This document shows positions 19,225-27,224 of a stretch of 64,000 nt of DNA, one piece after another; positions within the stretch are counted from its first letter, which is position 1; every line of letters starts with the position of its first letter. A model generated the notes under the pieces. That model saw nothing but the letters and a program-made list of their open reading frames with translations. It did no database searches and was not told the origin of the DNA. The DNA lies in contig CAMDSC010000003.1 in NCBI GenBank assembly GCA_945907065.1, forward strand, positions 79,390-143,389, in the 5' to 3' direction. Source of the DNA: Chitinophaga pinensis (GTDB taxonomy: Bacteria > Bacteroidota > Bacteroidia > NS11-12g > UBA9320). Position numbers and translations under genes: made by a program.

Positions 19225-19232
19225 TACTTTTG
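19225..19232 (+). promoter_or_regulatory. -7 box of yidC promoter
   Basis: TACTTTTG followed by CAGCC matches the Bacteroidota -7 element and start-site context. It ends 22 bases before the yidC ATG. A TTTG lies only 12 bases upstream, so the -33 box is unclear. Confidence 0.5.
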
Positions 19233-19254
19233 CAGCCGTTTTTAAAAACACTCA

Positions 19255-21045
19255 ATGGACAGAAAATCGCTCATAGGTTACGTACTGATATTTATAATTC
19301 TAATCGTAACATTTTATTTTAATCAGCAGAATGCAATAGAAATGGAAGCCAGTGTAAAAACTGAAGATTCCTTAAAAGTTGTTGCACGAAAAACTGATTC
19401 ATTAAATGCTCCTACTGCTGCTATAGTTAAGCAGGATTCAACCGCTTCAATAGTTGCCAAAAAAGTTGACACTTTGCCTGAGCAAAAATATTCTATTGAA
19501 AATGAAAAGCTTAAAATTGCTATAAGTAACAAAGGGGCTAAAATTTCGGGAGCACTTTTAAAAGGTTTAAAAACATTTGATTCATCAGATCTTTATCTTT
19601 TAAATAATCCAAACGATACCTTTAACTATAAAATTTATTTTAAAGATGGGGTAGTAAATACTTCCGATTTAACATTTGAGCTTGCAGCAAATTCTAAGAG
19701 TGCAATTATTTTAGAAGCACAAACCAATGGGGGAATTATAAGAGTTTCTTATAAACTTAAACCCAAAACCTATAATCTTGAATATTCTATGGAATTGGTT
19801 AATTGTAATAATCAGATTCCACAAAGCCAAAATTATATTGATTTTAAATGGGTAAGCAACCTTGAACTCTTGGAGCATACGGTTGAAGATGAACAAGCAA
19901 CATCTACTATTTTTTATAAATATAAGTCAGATGATGATGTTGAAAATTTATCAGTTTCAGAATCAGAAGATAAGAAACTTCAAAAAGGAGTTCAGTGGAT
20001 TTCATTTAAACAGAAGTTTTTTAACACTACTTTAATTTCCAAAAACGGGTTTCAGGATGCTGTAAATATTAATGTTGAGAAACCAATTGATGAAACCACA
20101 AATAGTATTAAAAGAATGACTGCTTCAGCGGTTCTTCCTTATGACTTTAAACCAAATGAAAAATATGAATTTGAGTTTTATTTTGGCCCCAATCATTATC
20201 CCACACTTTCGGCACAAAATATTGGGTTGCAAAAAATTATAACTCTTGGTTTTTTTGGATGGGTGAGTAAATTCATGATTATTCCAATTTTTAATTGGTT
20301 GGCCTCAATCATTAATAATTTTGGGTTGGTTATATTAATGCTAACCTTAATTATTAAACTTATATTATTCCCGTTGGTTTATAAATCGTATGTATCTTCA
20401 GCCAAAATGCGAATTTTAAAACCAGAGATTGATGAAATAAAAGAAAAGTATGGTACGGATATGACCAAAGTACAACAGGAAAATATGAAGTTGTATAAGC
20501 GTGCCGGAGTTAGTCCAATGGGTGGTTGCTTGCCAATGTTGATTCAGTTACCCATTCTTTTGGCAATGTTCAATTTCTTTCCTGCAAGTTACGAATTAAG
20601 GCAAAAAGCATTTTTATGGGCACATGATCTTTCCACTTATGATTCTATTTTAGAATTAGGCTTTAATATTCCTTTTTATGGTACTCATATCAGTTTATTC
20701 ACTTTATTGATGACGGTATCTACACTTCTATATACCCGAATGAATAATCAATTAACGGGTGTTAGCGGACAAATGAAATGGATAAGTTATTTAATGCCAA
20801 TATTGTTTTTAGGTTTTTTTAATAACTATGCGTCAGGTCTTACTTATTATTACTTTTTGGGTAATATGATAACTTTTGGCCAAAATGTTTTAATCCGTAA
20901 ATTCTTTGTGGATGAAAATAAACTTCATAAGCAAATTGAGGAAAACAAAAAGAAACCTGTAGTTATTAAAAAATCAGGATTTCAAAAACGCTTGGAAGAC
21001 ATGGCGAAGCAAAACGCCGCTAAGACTAAAAATATTAAGAAATAA
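19255..21045 (+). CDS. yidC: Membrane protein insertase YidC
   Basis: YidC inserts and folds inner-membrane proteins, alone or with SecYEG. The 596-residue protein has an N-terminal membrane helix (about 5-22), a large periplasmic beta-supersandwich domain (about 70-320), then the conserved insertase core. In the core, helices near residues 345-375 are followed by the cytoplasmic hairpin with KSYVSSAKMRILKPEIDEIKEKYG (in part) and the GGCLPMLIQLPILLAMFNFFP helix (in part). The C-terminus ends in a basic Lys-rich tail typical for ribosome contact. The ATG at 19255 follows a -7 box, and a terminator at 21069 closes the unit. CTP synthase or other frequent partners are not adjacent. Confidence 0.96.
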   Translation: MDRKSLIGYVLIFIILIVTFYFNQQNAIEMEASVKTEDSLKVVARKTDSLNAPTAAIVKQDSTASIVAKKVDTLPEQKYSIENEKLKIAISNKGAKISGALLKGLKTFDSSDLYLLNNPNDTFNYKIYFKDGVVNTSDLTFELAANSKSAIILEAQTNGGIIRVSYKLKPKTYNLEYSMELVNCNNQIPQSQNYIDFKWVSNLELLEHTVEDEQATSTIFYKYKSDDDVENLSVSESEDKKLQKGVQWISFKQKFFNTTLISKNGFQDAVNINVEKPIDETTNSIKRMTASAVLPYDFKPNEKYEFEFYFGPNHYPTLSAQNIGLQKIITLGFFGWVSKFMIIPIFNWLASIINNFGLVILMLTLIIKLILFPLVYKSYVSSAKMRILKPEIDEIKEKYGTDMTKVQQENMKLYKRAGVSPMGGCLPMLIQLPILLAMFNFFPASYELRQKAFLWAHDLSTYDSILELGFNIPFYGTHISLFTLLMTVSTLLYTRMNNQLTGVSGQMKWISYLMPILFLGFFNNYASGLTYYYFLGNMITFGQNVLIRKFFVDENKLHKQIEENKKKPVVIKKSGFQKRLEDMAKQNAAKTKNIKK

Positions 21046-21068
21046 TTTTTTATTGAATTTCATATAAG

Positions 21069-21101
21069 AAGCCTTTGCCTTAATAGGTAAAGGCTTTTTT
21101 T
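21069..21101 (+). terminator. Intrinsic terminator of yidC
   Basis: AAGCCTTTGCCT (21069-21080) pairs with AGGTAAAGGCTT (21085-21096) including one G-U pair, followed by a T-tract. Confidence 0.85.
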
Positions 21102-21182
21102 TAGTTTTACTTTGTAAAAAAAATAGAAATCGAAAATTTATTAATACCTTCAAATAAAAATAAATATTAAATTAATTATCAT

Positions 21183-21989
21183 ATGAAAAAGAATCAAATA
21201 CTTCTGTTTTTAATATCATTTTCAGTATTTCAAAGTTGCGTCAAAGTTCCTATTACTGGACGTAGGCAAACCAATCTATTGCCTGAAAGTGACTTAATGG
21301 CCATGGCGCTGACCAATTATAATCAAGTATTATCCGAAAGTAAAGTGGAAACTACCGGAGTAAATGCTGAGAATGTAAAAAGGGTAGGAGAAAGAATTTC
21401 AAAATCTGTTACTGATTATATGAATTCTCACGGATTCTCAAAGCGAGTTGCTAATTATTCATGGCAATTTTCAGTTATTGATGACCCAACAATAAATGCA
21501 TGGTGCATGCCCGGTGGAAAGGTTGCTTTTTATACCGGAATATTGCCATTGTGCAAGGATGAAAATGGTATAGCAGCAGTTATGGGTCATGAAATAGCTC
21601 ATGCCATAGCTCGTCATGGAAACGAACGTATGAGCCAAGGATTATTGTTACAATTAGGTGGTGTGGCACTGGATGTGGCAACCAGCACTAAGCCTGAGGA
21701 AACTCGGCAATTATTTCAATTGGCTTATGGTGTAGGGGCTAATGTTGGAGTAATGTTACCTTATTCACGTAAGCATGAAAGTGAAGCTGACAGAATGGGA
21801 CTTGTATTTATGGCAATGGCAGGATATGATCCTAATCAAGCACCATTATTTTGGGAACGAATGAGTAAATTAGGAGGGAGTAAACCTCCAATGATATTAA
21901 GTACACATCCATCGGATGAAAAACGAATTATTGACCTTAAGAAAAATATGCCAGAGGCTATGAAGTATTATAAACCAAATGGGAAATAA
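21183..21989 (+). CDS. M48-family metalloprotease, lipoprotein
   Basis: This 268-residue zinc protease is related to the Oma1/LoiP/BepA group that acts in periplasmic quality control. The leader ends in VFQSC (Cys about residue 19), giving a lipid anchor. It is followed by VPITGRRQ, the usual opening of this family. The zinc motif HEIAH is near residue 138, with the third ligand in HESEADRMG near residue 200. WCMPGGKVAFYTGIL is the conserved strand before the active site. A second M48 lipoprotein of similar layout is at 60790-61602. The terminator at 22005-22047 lies between this gene and the convergent M42 gene. Confidence 0.93.
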   Translation: MKKNQILLFLISFSVFQSCVKVPITGRRQTNLLPESDLMAMALTNYNQVLSESKVETTGVNAENVKRVGERISKSVTDYMNSHGFSKRVANYSWQFSVIDDPTINAWCMPGGKVAFYTGILPLCKDENGIAAVMGHEIAHAIARHGNERMSQGLLLQLGGVALDVATSTKPEETRQLFQLAYGVGANVGVMLPYSRKHESEADRMGLVFMAMAGYDPNQAPLFWERMSKLGGSKPPMILSTHPSDEKRIIDLKKNMPEAMKYYKPNGK

Positions 21990-22004
21990 AATCCTTTTTT
22001 TAAA

Positions 22005-22047
22005 TATAAAATCCTTCATAATTATTCTAATCATGAAGGATTTTATA
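22005..22047. terminator. Bidirectional terminator between convergent genes
   Basis: A perfect 15-bp stem (22005-22019 with 22033-22047) with a 13-base loop lies between the stops of the M48 and M42 genes. The stem reads TATAAAATCC outward, so both strands get a T-rich 3' side. Confidence 0.75.
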
Positions 22048-22060
22048 ATATAATTTTTAT

Positions 22061-23131
22061 CTACTTAATGTATCTAAAATCGTGGCCTGCTTTTAATTGA
22101 AGCAAGGTTTCATACATAAGTTTGATAACGTTGTCCATATCGTCTTTATGAATGGTTTCTACAGTGGTATGCATATATTTTAAAGGAAGAGAAATTAATG
22201 CAGAAGCTACCCCTTCCGATGAATAAGCAAACATATCAGTATCAGTACCTGTGCTGCGCGAAGTAGCGTGACGCTGGTATGGAATTTTGTTTTTATCAGC
22301 CACTTCTTCTAACATTTTTAATACATTATTATGAACTGCAGGTCCAATAGTTAAAGTTGGACCTTTACCACAAGCTATATCTCCCTGATCTTTTTTGCTA
22401 TACATCGGTGAGGTGGTATCATGAGTAACATCGGTTACAATAGCCACATCCGGTTTTAACCGACGTGAAATCATTTCAGCTCCACGTAAACCTATTTCTT
22501 CCTGAACAGAATTGACAACGTAAAGAGTAAAAGGAAGTTTCTTTTTATTTTCTTTAAGCATTCGGGCTACTTCAGCAATCATAAATCCTCCGATGCGATT
22601 ATCTAAAGCACGGGCTACAATAAAATCTTTATTGAGTTCCATCATTTCATCCACAAAGGTTATTACCGAACCAATTTGAATACCCATTTCCAATACTTCA
22701 TCTTTGTTTTTTGCACCGCAATCAATAAAAATATTTTTCAAGGTAGCGTGTTCTTCTTTTCCAGGTTCACGCACATGGATGGCAGGCCAACCAAATAACC
22801 CTTTTACAATACCTTTTTTACCATGAATATTTACTCGCATACTTGGTGCAATCTGATGGTCGGAACCACCATTCCGTATAACATAAATATATCCTTCAGG
22901 AGTAATGTAATTTACAAACCACGAAATTTCATCAGCATGGGCTTCAATGACTACTTTATAATTTTTTCCGGGATTAATAACTCCTACAGCCGTTCCATAT
23001 GTATCAACGATATAATCATCAGTATAGGGTTTTATATAATCTAACCATATTTGTTGGCCTGAATGTTCATGCCCTGTTGGTGAGGCATTATTTAGATACT
23101 CTTTTAAAAATTTCTTTGATTCTTTTCTCAT
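22061..23131 (-). CDS. M42-family aminopeptidase / glucanase-like metallopeptidase
   Basis: M42 enzymes are cytoplasmic, dinuclear-metal aminopeptidases that form large tetrahedral assemblies. The metal ligands are visible in order: His in VVIEAHADEISWF near residue 63, bridging Asp in ARALDNRIGG near 173, the catalytic and metal Glu pair in VQEEIGLRGAE near 207, Asp in VTDVTHDT near 230, and His in YMHTTVETIH near 316. The length of 356 matches the family. The start ATG at 23131 is preceded by a -7 box. Substrate preference cannot be read from sequence. The next gene upstream is divergent. Confidence 0.93.
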   Translation of the reverse strand: MRKESKKFLKEYLNNASPTGHEHSGQQIWLDYIKPYTDDYIVDTYGTAVGVINPGKNYKVVIEAHADEISWFVNYITPEGYIYVIRNGGSDHQIAPSMRVNIHGKKGIVKGLFGWPAIHVREPGKEEHATLKNIFIDCGAKNKDEVLEMGIQIGSVITFVDEMMELNKDFIVARALDNRIGGFMIAEVARMLKENKKKLPFTLYVVNSVQEEIGLRGAEMISRRLKPDVAIVTDVTHDTTSPMYSKKDQGDIACGKGPTLTIGPAVHNNVLKMLEEVADKNKIPYQRHATSRSTGTDTDMFAYSSEGVASALISLPLKYMHTTVETIHKDDMDNVIKLMYETLLQLKAGHDFRYIK

Positions 23132-23156
23132 TATAATATAGTGCTTGAATTAGCTG

Positions 23157-23164
23157 CAAAAATA
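23157..23164 (-). promoter_or_regulatory. -7 box of the M42 gene
   Basis: TATTTTTG followed by CAGC on the minus strand (23164-23157) matches TAnnTTTG. It ends 25 bases before the ATG. No TTTG is found at the expected -33 spacing. Confidence 0.45.
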
Positions 23165-23257
23165 CAATTGTGTCATGGTTAAATAAAGTTTAATCCAATA
23201 GTAACTAATTGTATTATTAGAACCTTATTTTTGCCAAAAATATAAACTAAAAAAATT

Positions 23258-23683
23258 ATGAAATTAACAAAAGGAATTATTTTAATCACCATTGCAATGT
23301 TTGCAATTGCTAGTTGTAAAGAATCCACAGATGATTCAACCCCTACTGCCAAAACAAAAACTGAATTAATCACTTCAGGTTCATGGATGGTATCGGATAT
23401 GTTGATAAATGGATCAAGTTTATATGCCTTGTTTGAGGCATGTGAAAAAGATAATTTTATGACTTTTAAGACTAACGGAACTGTTATTACTGATGAAGGA
23501 GCCACTAAATGTGATGCTGCCGATCCACAAACTGATTCTCAAAATTGGTCTTTTAGTGCGGATGAAAAGAAAATAACTATTGATGGCGATCTTGGCGACC
23601 TAACAACACTAAATGCAACTGATATGGTAGTGACTATGATGGATTCAACTGCTGTTGTAGTTTTAAAATTAAAGAAAAAATAA
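23258..23683 (+). CDS. Small lipocalin-like lipoprotein (first tandem copy)
   Basis: This is a 141-residue lipoprotein: the leader ends in AIASC (Cys about residue 20), followed by an acidic Thr/Asp spacer. The mature part contains KTKTELITSGSWMVSD, a Cys pair (EACEKDNFMTF and TKCDAADPQ) and W/F-rich strands ending in LKLKKK. The SWxxSD...F...G pattern is that of small lipocalin-like Bacteroidota proteins. It is about half identical to the next gene over its whole length, so the two are a tandem duplication. A -7-like TATTTTTG lies at 23226-23233, and it has its own terminator. Function unknown. Confidence 0.82.
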   Translation: MKLTKGIILITIAMFAIASCKESTDDSTPTAKTKTELITSGSWMVSDMLINGSSLYALFEACEKDNFMTFKTNGTVITDEGATKCDAADPQTDSQNWSFSADEKKITIDGDLGDLTTLNATDMVVTMMDSTAVVVLKLKKK

Positions 23684-23700
23684 GGAATTCAATTTTATTC

Positions 23701-23735
23701 AAAAAAGCCAGAATATCTATATTCTGGCTTTTTTT
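23701..23735 (+). terminator. Intrinsic terminator after first lipoprotein copy
   Basis: A perfect 15-bp stem (23701-23715 with 23720-23734; core GCCAGAATA/TATTCTGGC) with a 4-base loop and T-tract. Confidence 0.88.
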
Positions 23736-23789
23736 ATTCGAAAAAATGAAACCCAAATTTTTTGGGTACTTTTACAAAAAAATAAACAC

Positions 23790-24215
23790 ATGAAAAAAAC
23801 TAAACAAATTATGATTATTGCATCCACTCTAGTATTAATTGTAAGTTGCAATAAAAAAACTGATGACACAACTCCGGTTTTTAAAACAAAAACCGAATTA
23901 ATTACCACAGGATCATGGATGATGTCTGATCATATAGTTGATGGTATTAGCGATTGGTCAATGATAAACGCTTGCAGTAAAGATGATTTTATGACCTTTA
24001 GCAAAAATGGCACAGTAATAGAAGATGAAGGAGCCATAAAATGTGTTAGCGGAGTCCCTCAAACGACAACAGTAAATTGGGCATTTACGAAAGATGAAAA
24101 GAAAATTATAGTGGATGGTGATACCAGTAATTTAGACTTGTTAAATGAAACGTCTATTGAAATTTCTTTTAAAAGTGGTCCAGAATTATTTGTAATAAAA
24201 TATAAGAAAAAGTAA
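23790..24215 (+). CDS. Small lipocalin-like lipoprotein (second tandem copy)
   Basis: This paralogue of the preceding gene is also exactly 141 residues. The leader ends in LIVSC (Cys about residue 20). It keeps KTKTELITTGSWMMSD, the two Cys sites (NACSKDDFMTF and IKCVSGVPQ), the KDEKKIIVDGD strand and the Lys-rich end. The central TDD..TP spacer is shared as well. The two copies are separated by 106 bases that include a terminator, so each is probably its own transcript. Function unknown; surface or periplasmic location is inferred from the lipobox. Confidence 0.82.
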   Translation: MKKTKQIMIIASTLVLIVSCNKKTDDTTPVFKTKTELITTGSWMMSDHIVDGISDWSMINACSKDDFMTFSKNGTVIEDEGAIKCVSGVPQTTTVNWAFTKDEKKIIVDGDTSNLDLLNETSIEISFKSGPELFVIKYKKK

Positions 24216-24232
24216 TTTTTTGTGAACATCAT

Positions 24233-24268
24233 AAAAAAAGTCGAAACAAAGGTTTCGACTTTTTTTTA
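24233..24268. terminator. Intrinsic, probably bidirectional terminator
   Basis: A perfect 15-bp stem (24233-24247 with 24252-24266; core AGTCGAAAC/GTTTCGACT) lies between the convergent lipoprotein and T9SS genes, with A/T tracts on both sides. Confidence 0.88.
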
Positions 24269-24286
24269 TAACATTATTTTTGTGGT

Positions 24287-27082
24287 TTAATTTTTTATAA
24301 CTTTAATTCTTGAAATAGTATTGCCTTGATTTATTTCAATAAAATAAACTCCTTTAGAATGCTCAGTTAGATTTAGAATAAAATCATTACCGTTCAAAGA
24401 TCTTTTTTCTTCTATGATTTGCCCAGTAACGCTAGTAAGTTTTAGAATTCCATTTCTTAAACTATTATCTAAATGTATATTTATTACTGCATTTGTAGGA
24501 TTGGGAAATACTTGAACTCTATTTTTTGAGACATTTTCTGTTTTTCCAACTTTTACACTGTAACAAATAGATGTATCTGAACAATTATTTTTAGTGACAC
24601 TTACTGAATAATCTCCTGTAGTTGTTGGTGTGTAGCTTTGATAAATTTCACCCAATACTGGTGAATTTGACTTTTTGCAATCTAACCATTGGTAGGATGC
24701 ACCAACTTCATCGGAGGTTAGTATACCTGCAATGTTGGTAACAGTTGTTATTACCTTATTCACCGTTAGGTTTAATGTAATATTACTATCGCATCCTTTC
24801 GTATTTGGAATAGTTTGATTGTAAACACCGCTGTTAGTATAGGTTTGGCCATTAAGTGTATAGCTTTGGCAGCCTTCGGCAGTTACTGTACTTACAGTAT
24901 TATTTATTGATAAATTAAGCGTAATTAAACTATCGCATCCTCTTTTGTTTTTCAAGGTTTGAAAATAGATGCCACTTTTGGTATAGGTTTGAGCATTTAA
25001 AGTAAAGCTATTACAAGCTCCTTTATTAATTGTTTCAGATGTGCTTTTATTTATAGTTAATTTTAAAGTTATAGTGCTATCACAACCTACATTGTTTTTT
25101 TCAATCTGAGTATAGGTGCCAGAGTTTGTATAACTGGTTCCAAATAATTTATAACTATTGCAAGCTGTTATTGTAATTGTGCTCGTGGTACTTTTTAATA
25201 TTGTTAAATTTACAGTAAGTGTGCTATCACATCCTGCTTTATTTTTTAGGGTTTGAGTGTATTTTCCAGTTGCCGTGTAGGTTTGTCCATTAATAGTATA
25301 TTTATTGCACCCTTTTGCCGTATAGGTTCCACTTGTATTCAGAAATTTTAATTCTATAACCAAAAAACTATCGCACCCTGCTTTATTTACCAATGTTTGC
25401 GTATAGCTTCCTTCTGTAGTATATGTTTGTCCATTTAGAGTATAGCTTTTGCAAGCTGTTGCACTCAAAGTGGCCAAAGTAGAATTATTTATTGTTAGTT
25501 TTAAGTTGACAATACTATCGCAGCCAACTGAATTTTTTAAGGTTCGACTATAATTTCCACTGTTATAATACGTGTTACCATTATATGAATAACTATTACA
25601 GGCTGATACTTTAATATCGGTATAACTAGCCTTGCATTTACTTAATTTTAAAACAAAAATATCCTTGTCTCCAACATTTGAAAGATAATCTGTACCGGAG
25701 CCCGGATCAAAATCAACCTTTTGGGATACAAAGGCTCCAGTAGTGTAAACACTATTTGATTTTTCTAAGGCAATTGCTAATCCTGCATCATCATCATAAT
25801 CACCAACACTGGCGGCCCAATCATAAGCACCTGAAGTATTTAATTTGGAAATAAAAATATCCCAATATCCTGCTGAGGTAAGATTAGAAGTGCCTGATCC
25901 TGGATCAAAATCCACGACATCTGCAAAAATTCCGGTAGTAAAGACATTATTTGAGGGATCCAAAGCTATTGATAACCCTGCATCATCATCATATCCTCCA
26001 ATACCTTTAGCCCATGAAAATGAACCTGAGGCATCTAATTTCCAAACAAATATATCTGCATTTCCAACGGAAGTAAGATTATAAACTTGTCCTTTTCCTG
26101 TACCCGGATCAAAATCAACGGTATTATAATAATATCCGGTGGTATAATTATTTCCATACGAATCAACAACAATTCCTCTAGCTTCCTCATATCCAGATGA
26201 TCCTGCAGAGCGGGCCCAAACAAAAGTCCCTTTTAGTGTTAATTTGGATACAAAAATATCTGCACTTCCACCTGAAGTAAGTATTGTACTGCTTTTTGGG
26301 GTAGGATCAAAATTAGCTTGATCTATAAATGAACCTGCTGTAAAAATATTACCTATGGAATCTAAAGCGATGCTATAACCAACATCATCATATTTTCCTC
26401 CCATCTGTCCAGCCCATCCATAATTGCCTTTATTATCTAGACGTGACACAAAAATATCATAGGAACCATAAGAAACAAGTAGAGCTGTAGATTTTGGGTT
26501 TGCATCAAAATCTACACTATCCATAAAATAACCTGTCGTATATACGTTTCCACTTGCATCCAAATCTATACCATTCCCACCATCATCATCTTTTCCTCCC
26601 ATTTGAGTAGCCCAAACAAAATTACCTGAAGCATCAAATTTGCAAATAAAAATATCGGTTCCTCCCGCTGACACCAATGGGTATGAACTTTTTCCCGGAT
26701 CGAAATCAACTTTGTCTTGAAAATAACCAGTTACATAAACGTCTCCAGATGCATCTAAATTAATTGAATGTCCCGCATCATCTAAGGCTCCTCCAATATT
26801 AATTGCCCATACAAATTTACCCTTAGAGTCAAGTTTGGAGATATAAATATCAGAACCTCCATTGGAGTATAAATTAGTAACCGATTTTGGATCGGGGTTA
26901 AAATCAGCGCTATCCATAAAAAAACCTGTGGTATATACATTGCCAGATTTATCTATAATAATTGAATTTCCTTGATCAGTACCTGCTCCGCCAATGGCTT
27001 TAGCCCATTCGTAATTAAGATTTTGAGCTTGTAAAATATTTCCTAAAGTAAGGAATAGCAATAAAAGAACTGAATTTTTCAT
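24287..27082 (-). CDS. T9SS type A protein: SBBP beta-propeller plus six Cys-bracketed modules
   Basis: This secreted protein has 931 residues. A signal peptide (1-20, ending LQAQ) is followed by seven SBBP-type repeats of about 65 residues (to about 485), each with the pattern WA..GG...D.G..I.LD..GNVYTTG.F...VDFDP and DIF..KLD..G. Six modules of about 48 residues follow (about 487-780), each C.SY..NG..Y..SG.Y...L.N..GCDS...L.L.I, with two Cys likely forming one disulfide per module. A T9SS type A sorting domain closes the protein (FPNPTNAVINI near residue 860, GVYFIEI near the end). The likely role is a surface or released adhesive or structural protein. It converges with the second small lipoprotein gene. 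Confidence 0.9.
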   Translation of the reverse strand: MKNSVLLLLFLTLGNILQAQNLNYEWAKAIGGAGTDQGNSIIIDKSGNVYTTGFFMDSADFNPDPKSVTNLYSNGGSDIYISKLDSKGKFVWAINIGGALDDAGHSINLDASGDVYVTGYFQDKVDFDPGKSSYPLVSAGGTDIFICKFDASGNFVWATQMGGKDDDGGNGIDLDASGNVYTTGYFMDSVDFDANPKSTALLVSYGSYDIFVSRLDNKGNYGWAGQMGGKYDDVGYSIALDSIGNIFTAGSFIDQANFDPTPKSSTILTSGGSADIFVSKLTLKGTFVWARSAGSSGYEEARGIVVDSYGNNYTTGYYYNTVDFDPGTGKGQVYNLTSVGNADIFVWKLDASGSFSWAKGIGGYDDDAGLSIALDPSNNVFTTGIFADVVDFDPGSGTSNLTSAGYWDIFISKLNTSGAYDWAASVGDYDDDAGLAIALEKSNSVYTTGAFVSQKVDFDPGSGTDYLSNVGDKDIFVLKLSKCKASYTDIKVSACNSYSYNGNTYYNSGNYSRTLKNSVGCDSIVNLKLTINNSTLATLSATACKSYTLNGQTYTTEGSYTQTLVNKAGCDSFLVIELKFLNTSGTYTAKGCNKYTINGQTYTATGKYTQTLKNKAGCDSTLTVNLTILKSTTSTITITACNSYKLFGTSYTNSGTYTQIEKNNVGCDSTITLKLTINKSTSETINKGACNSFTLNAQTYTKSGIYFQTLKNKRGCDSLITLNLSINNTVSTVTAEGCQSYTLNGQTYTNSGVYNQTIPNTKGCDSNITLNLTVNKVITTVTNIAGILTSDEVGASYQWLDCKKSNSPVLGEIYQSYTPTTTGDYSVSVTKNNCSDTSICYSVKVGKTENVSKNRVQVFPNPTNAVINIHLDNSLRNGILKLTSVTGQIIEEKRSLNGNDFILNLTEHSKGVYFIEINQGNTISRIKVIKN
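24740..25615 (-). repeat. Six in-frame tandem repeats of about 144 bp
   Basis: These encode the Cys-bracketed modules of the T9SS protein. The amino-acid pattern is strongly kept (GCDS in all six) while the codons have drifted, so the array is old at the DNA level. Confidence 0.75.
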
Positions 27083-27164
27083 AGTGGTATATAATTTTAA
27101 ACCTTAACAAAGCAAATTAAAATTTAACGAAAAACCTAATGCTATAATACTGTATTATTTGAAA

Positions 27165-27204
27165 AGTAAAAATCCTCCATGATTTAAAATAACCATGGAG
27201 GATT
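27165..27204 (-). terminator. Terminator of the RND efflux operon
   Basis: CATGGAGGATT/AATCCTCCATG pair (27204-27194 with 27181-27171), loop of 12, followed on the minus strand by a short T-tract. It lies about 20 bases after the permease stop. Confidence 0.8.
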
Positions 27205-27224
27205 GATGCAAATATTAGATAAGA

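Noticed and set aside
24740..25615. Possible CRISPR or DNA satellite array
   Set aside because: The repeats are in frame, 144 bp long, diverged at codon level and encode Cys-bracketed protein modules.
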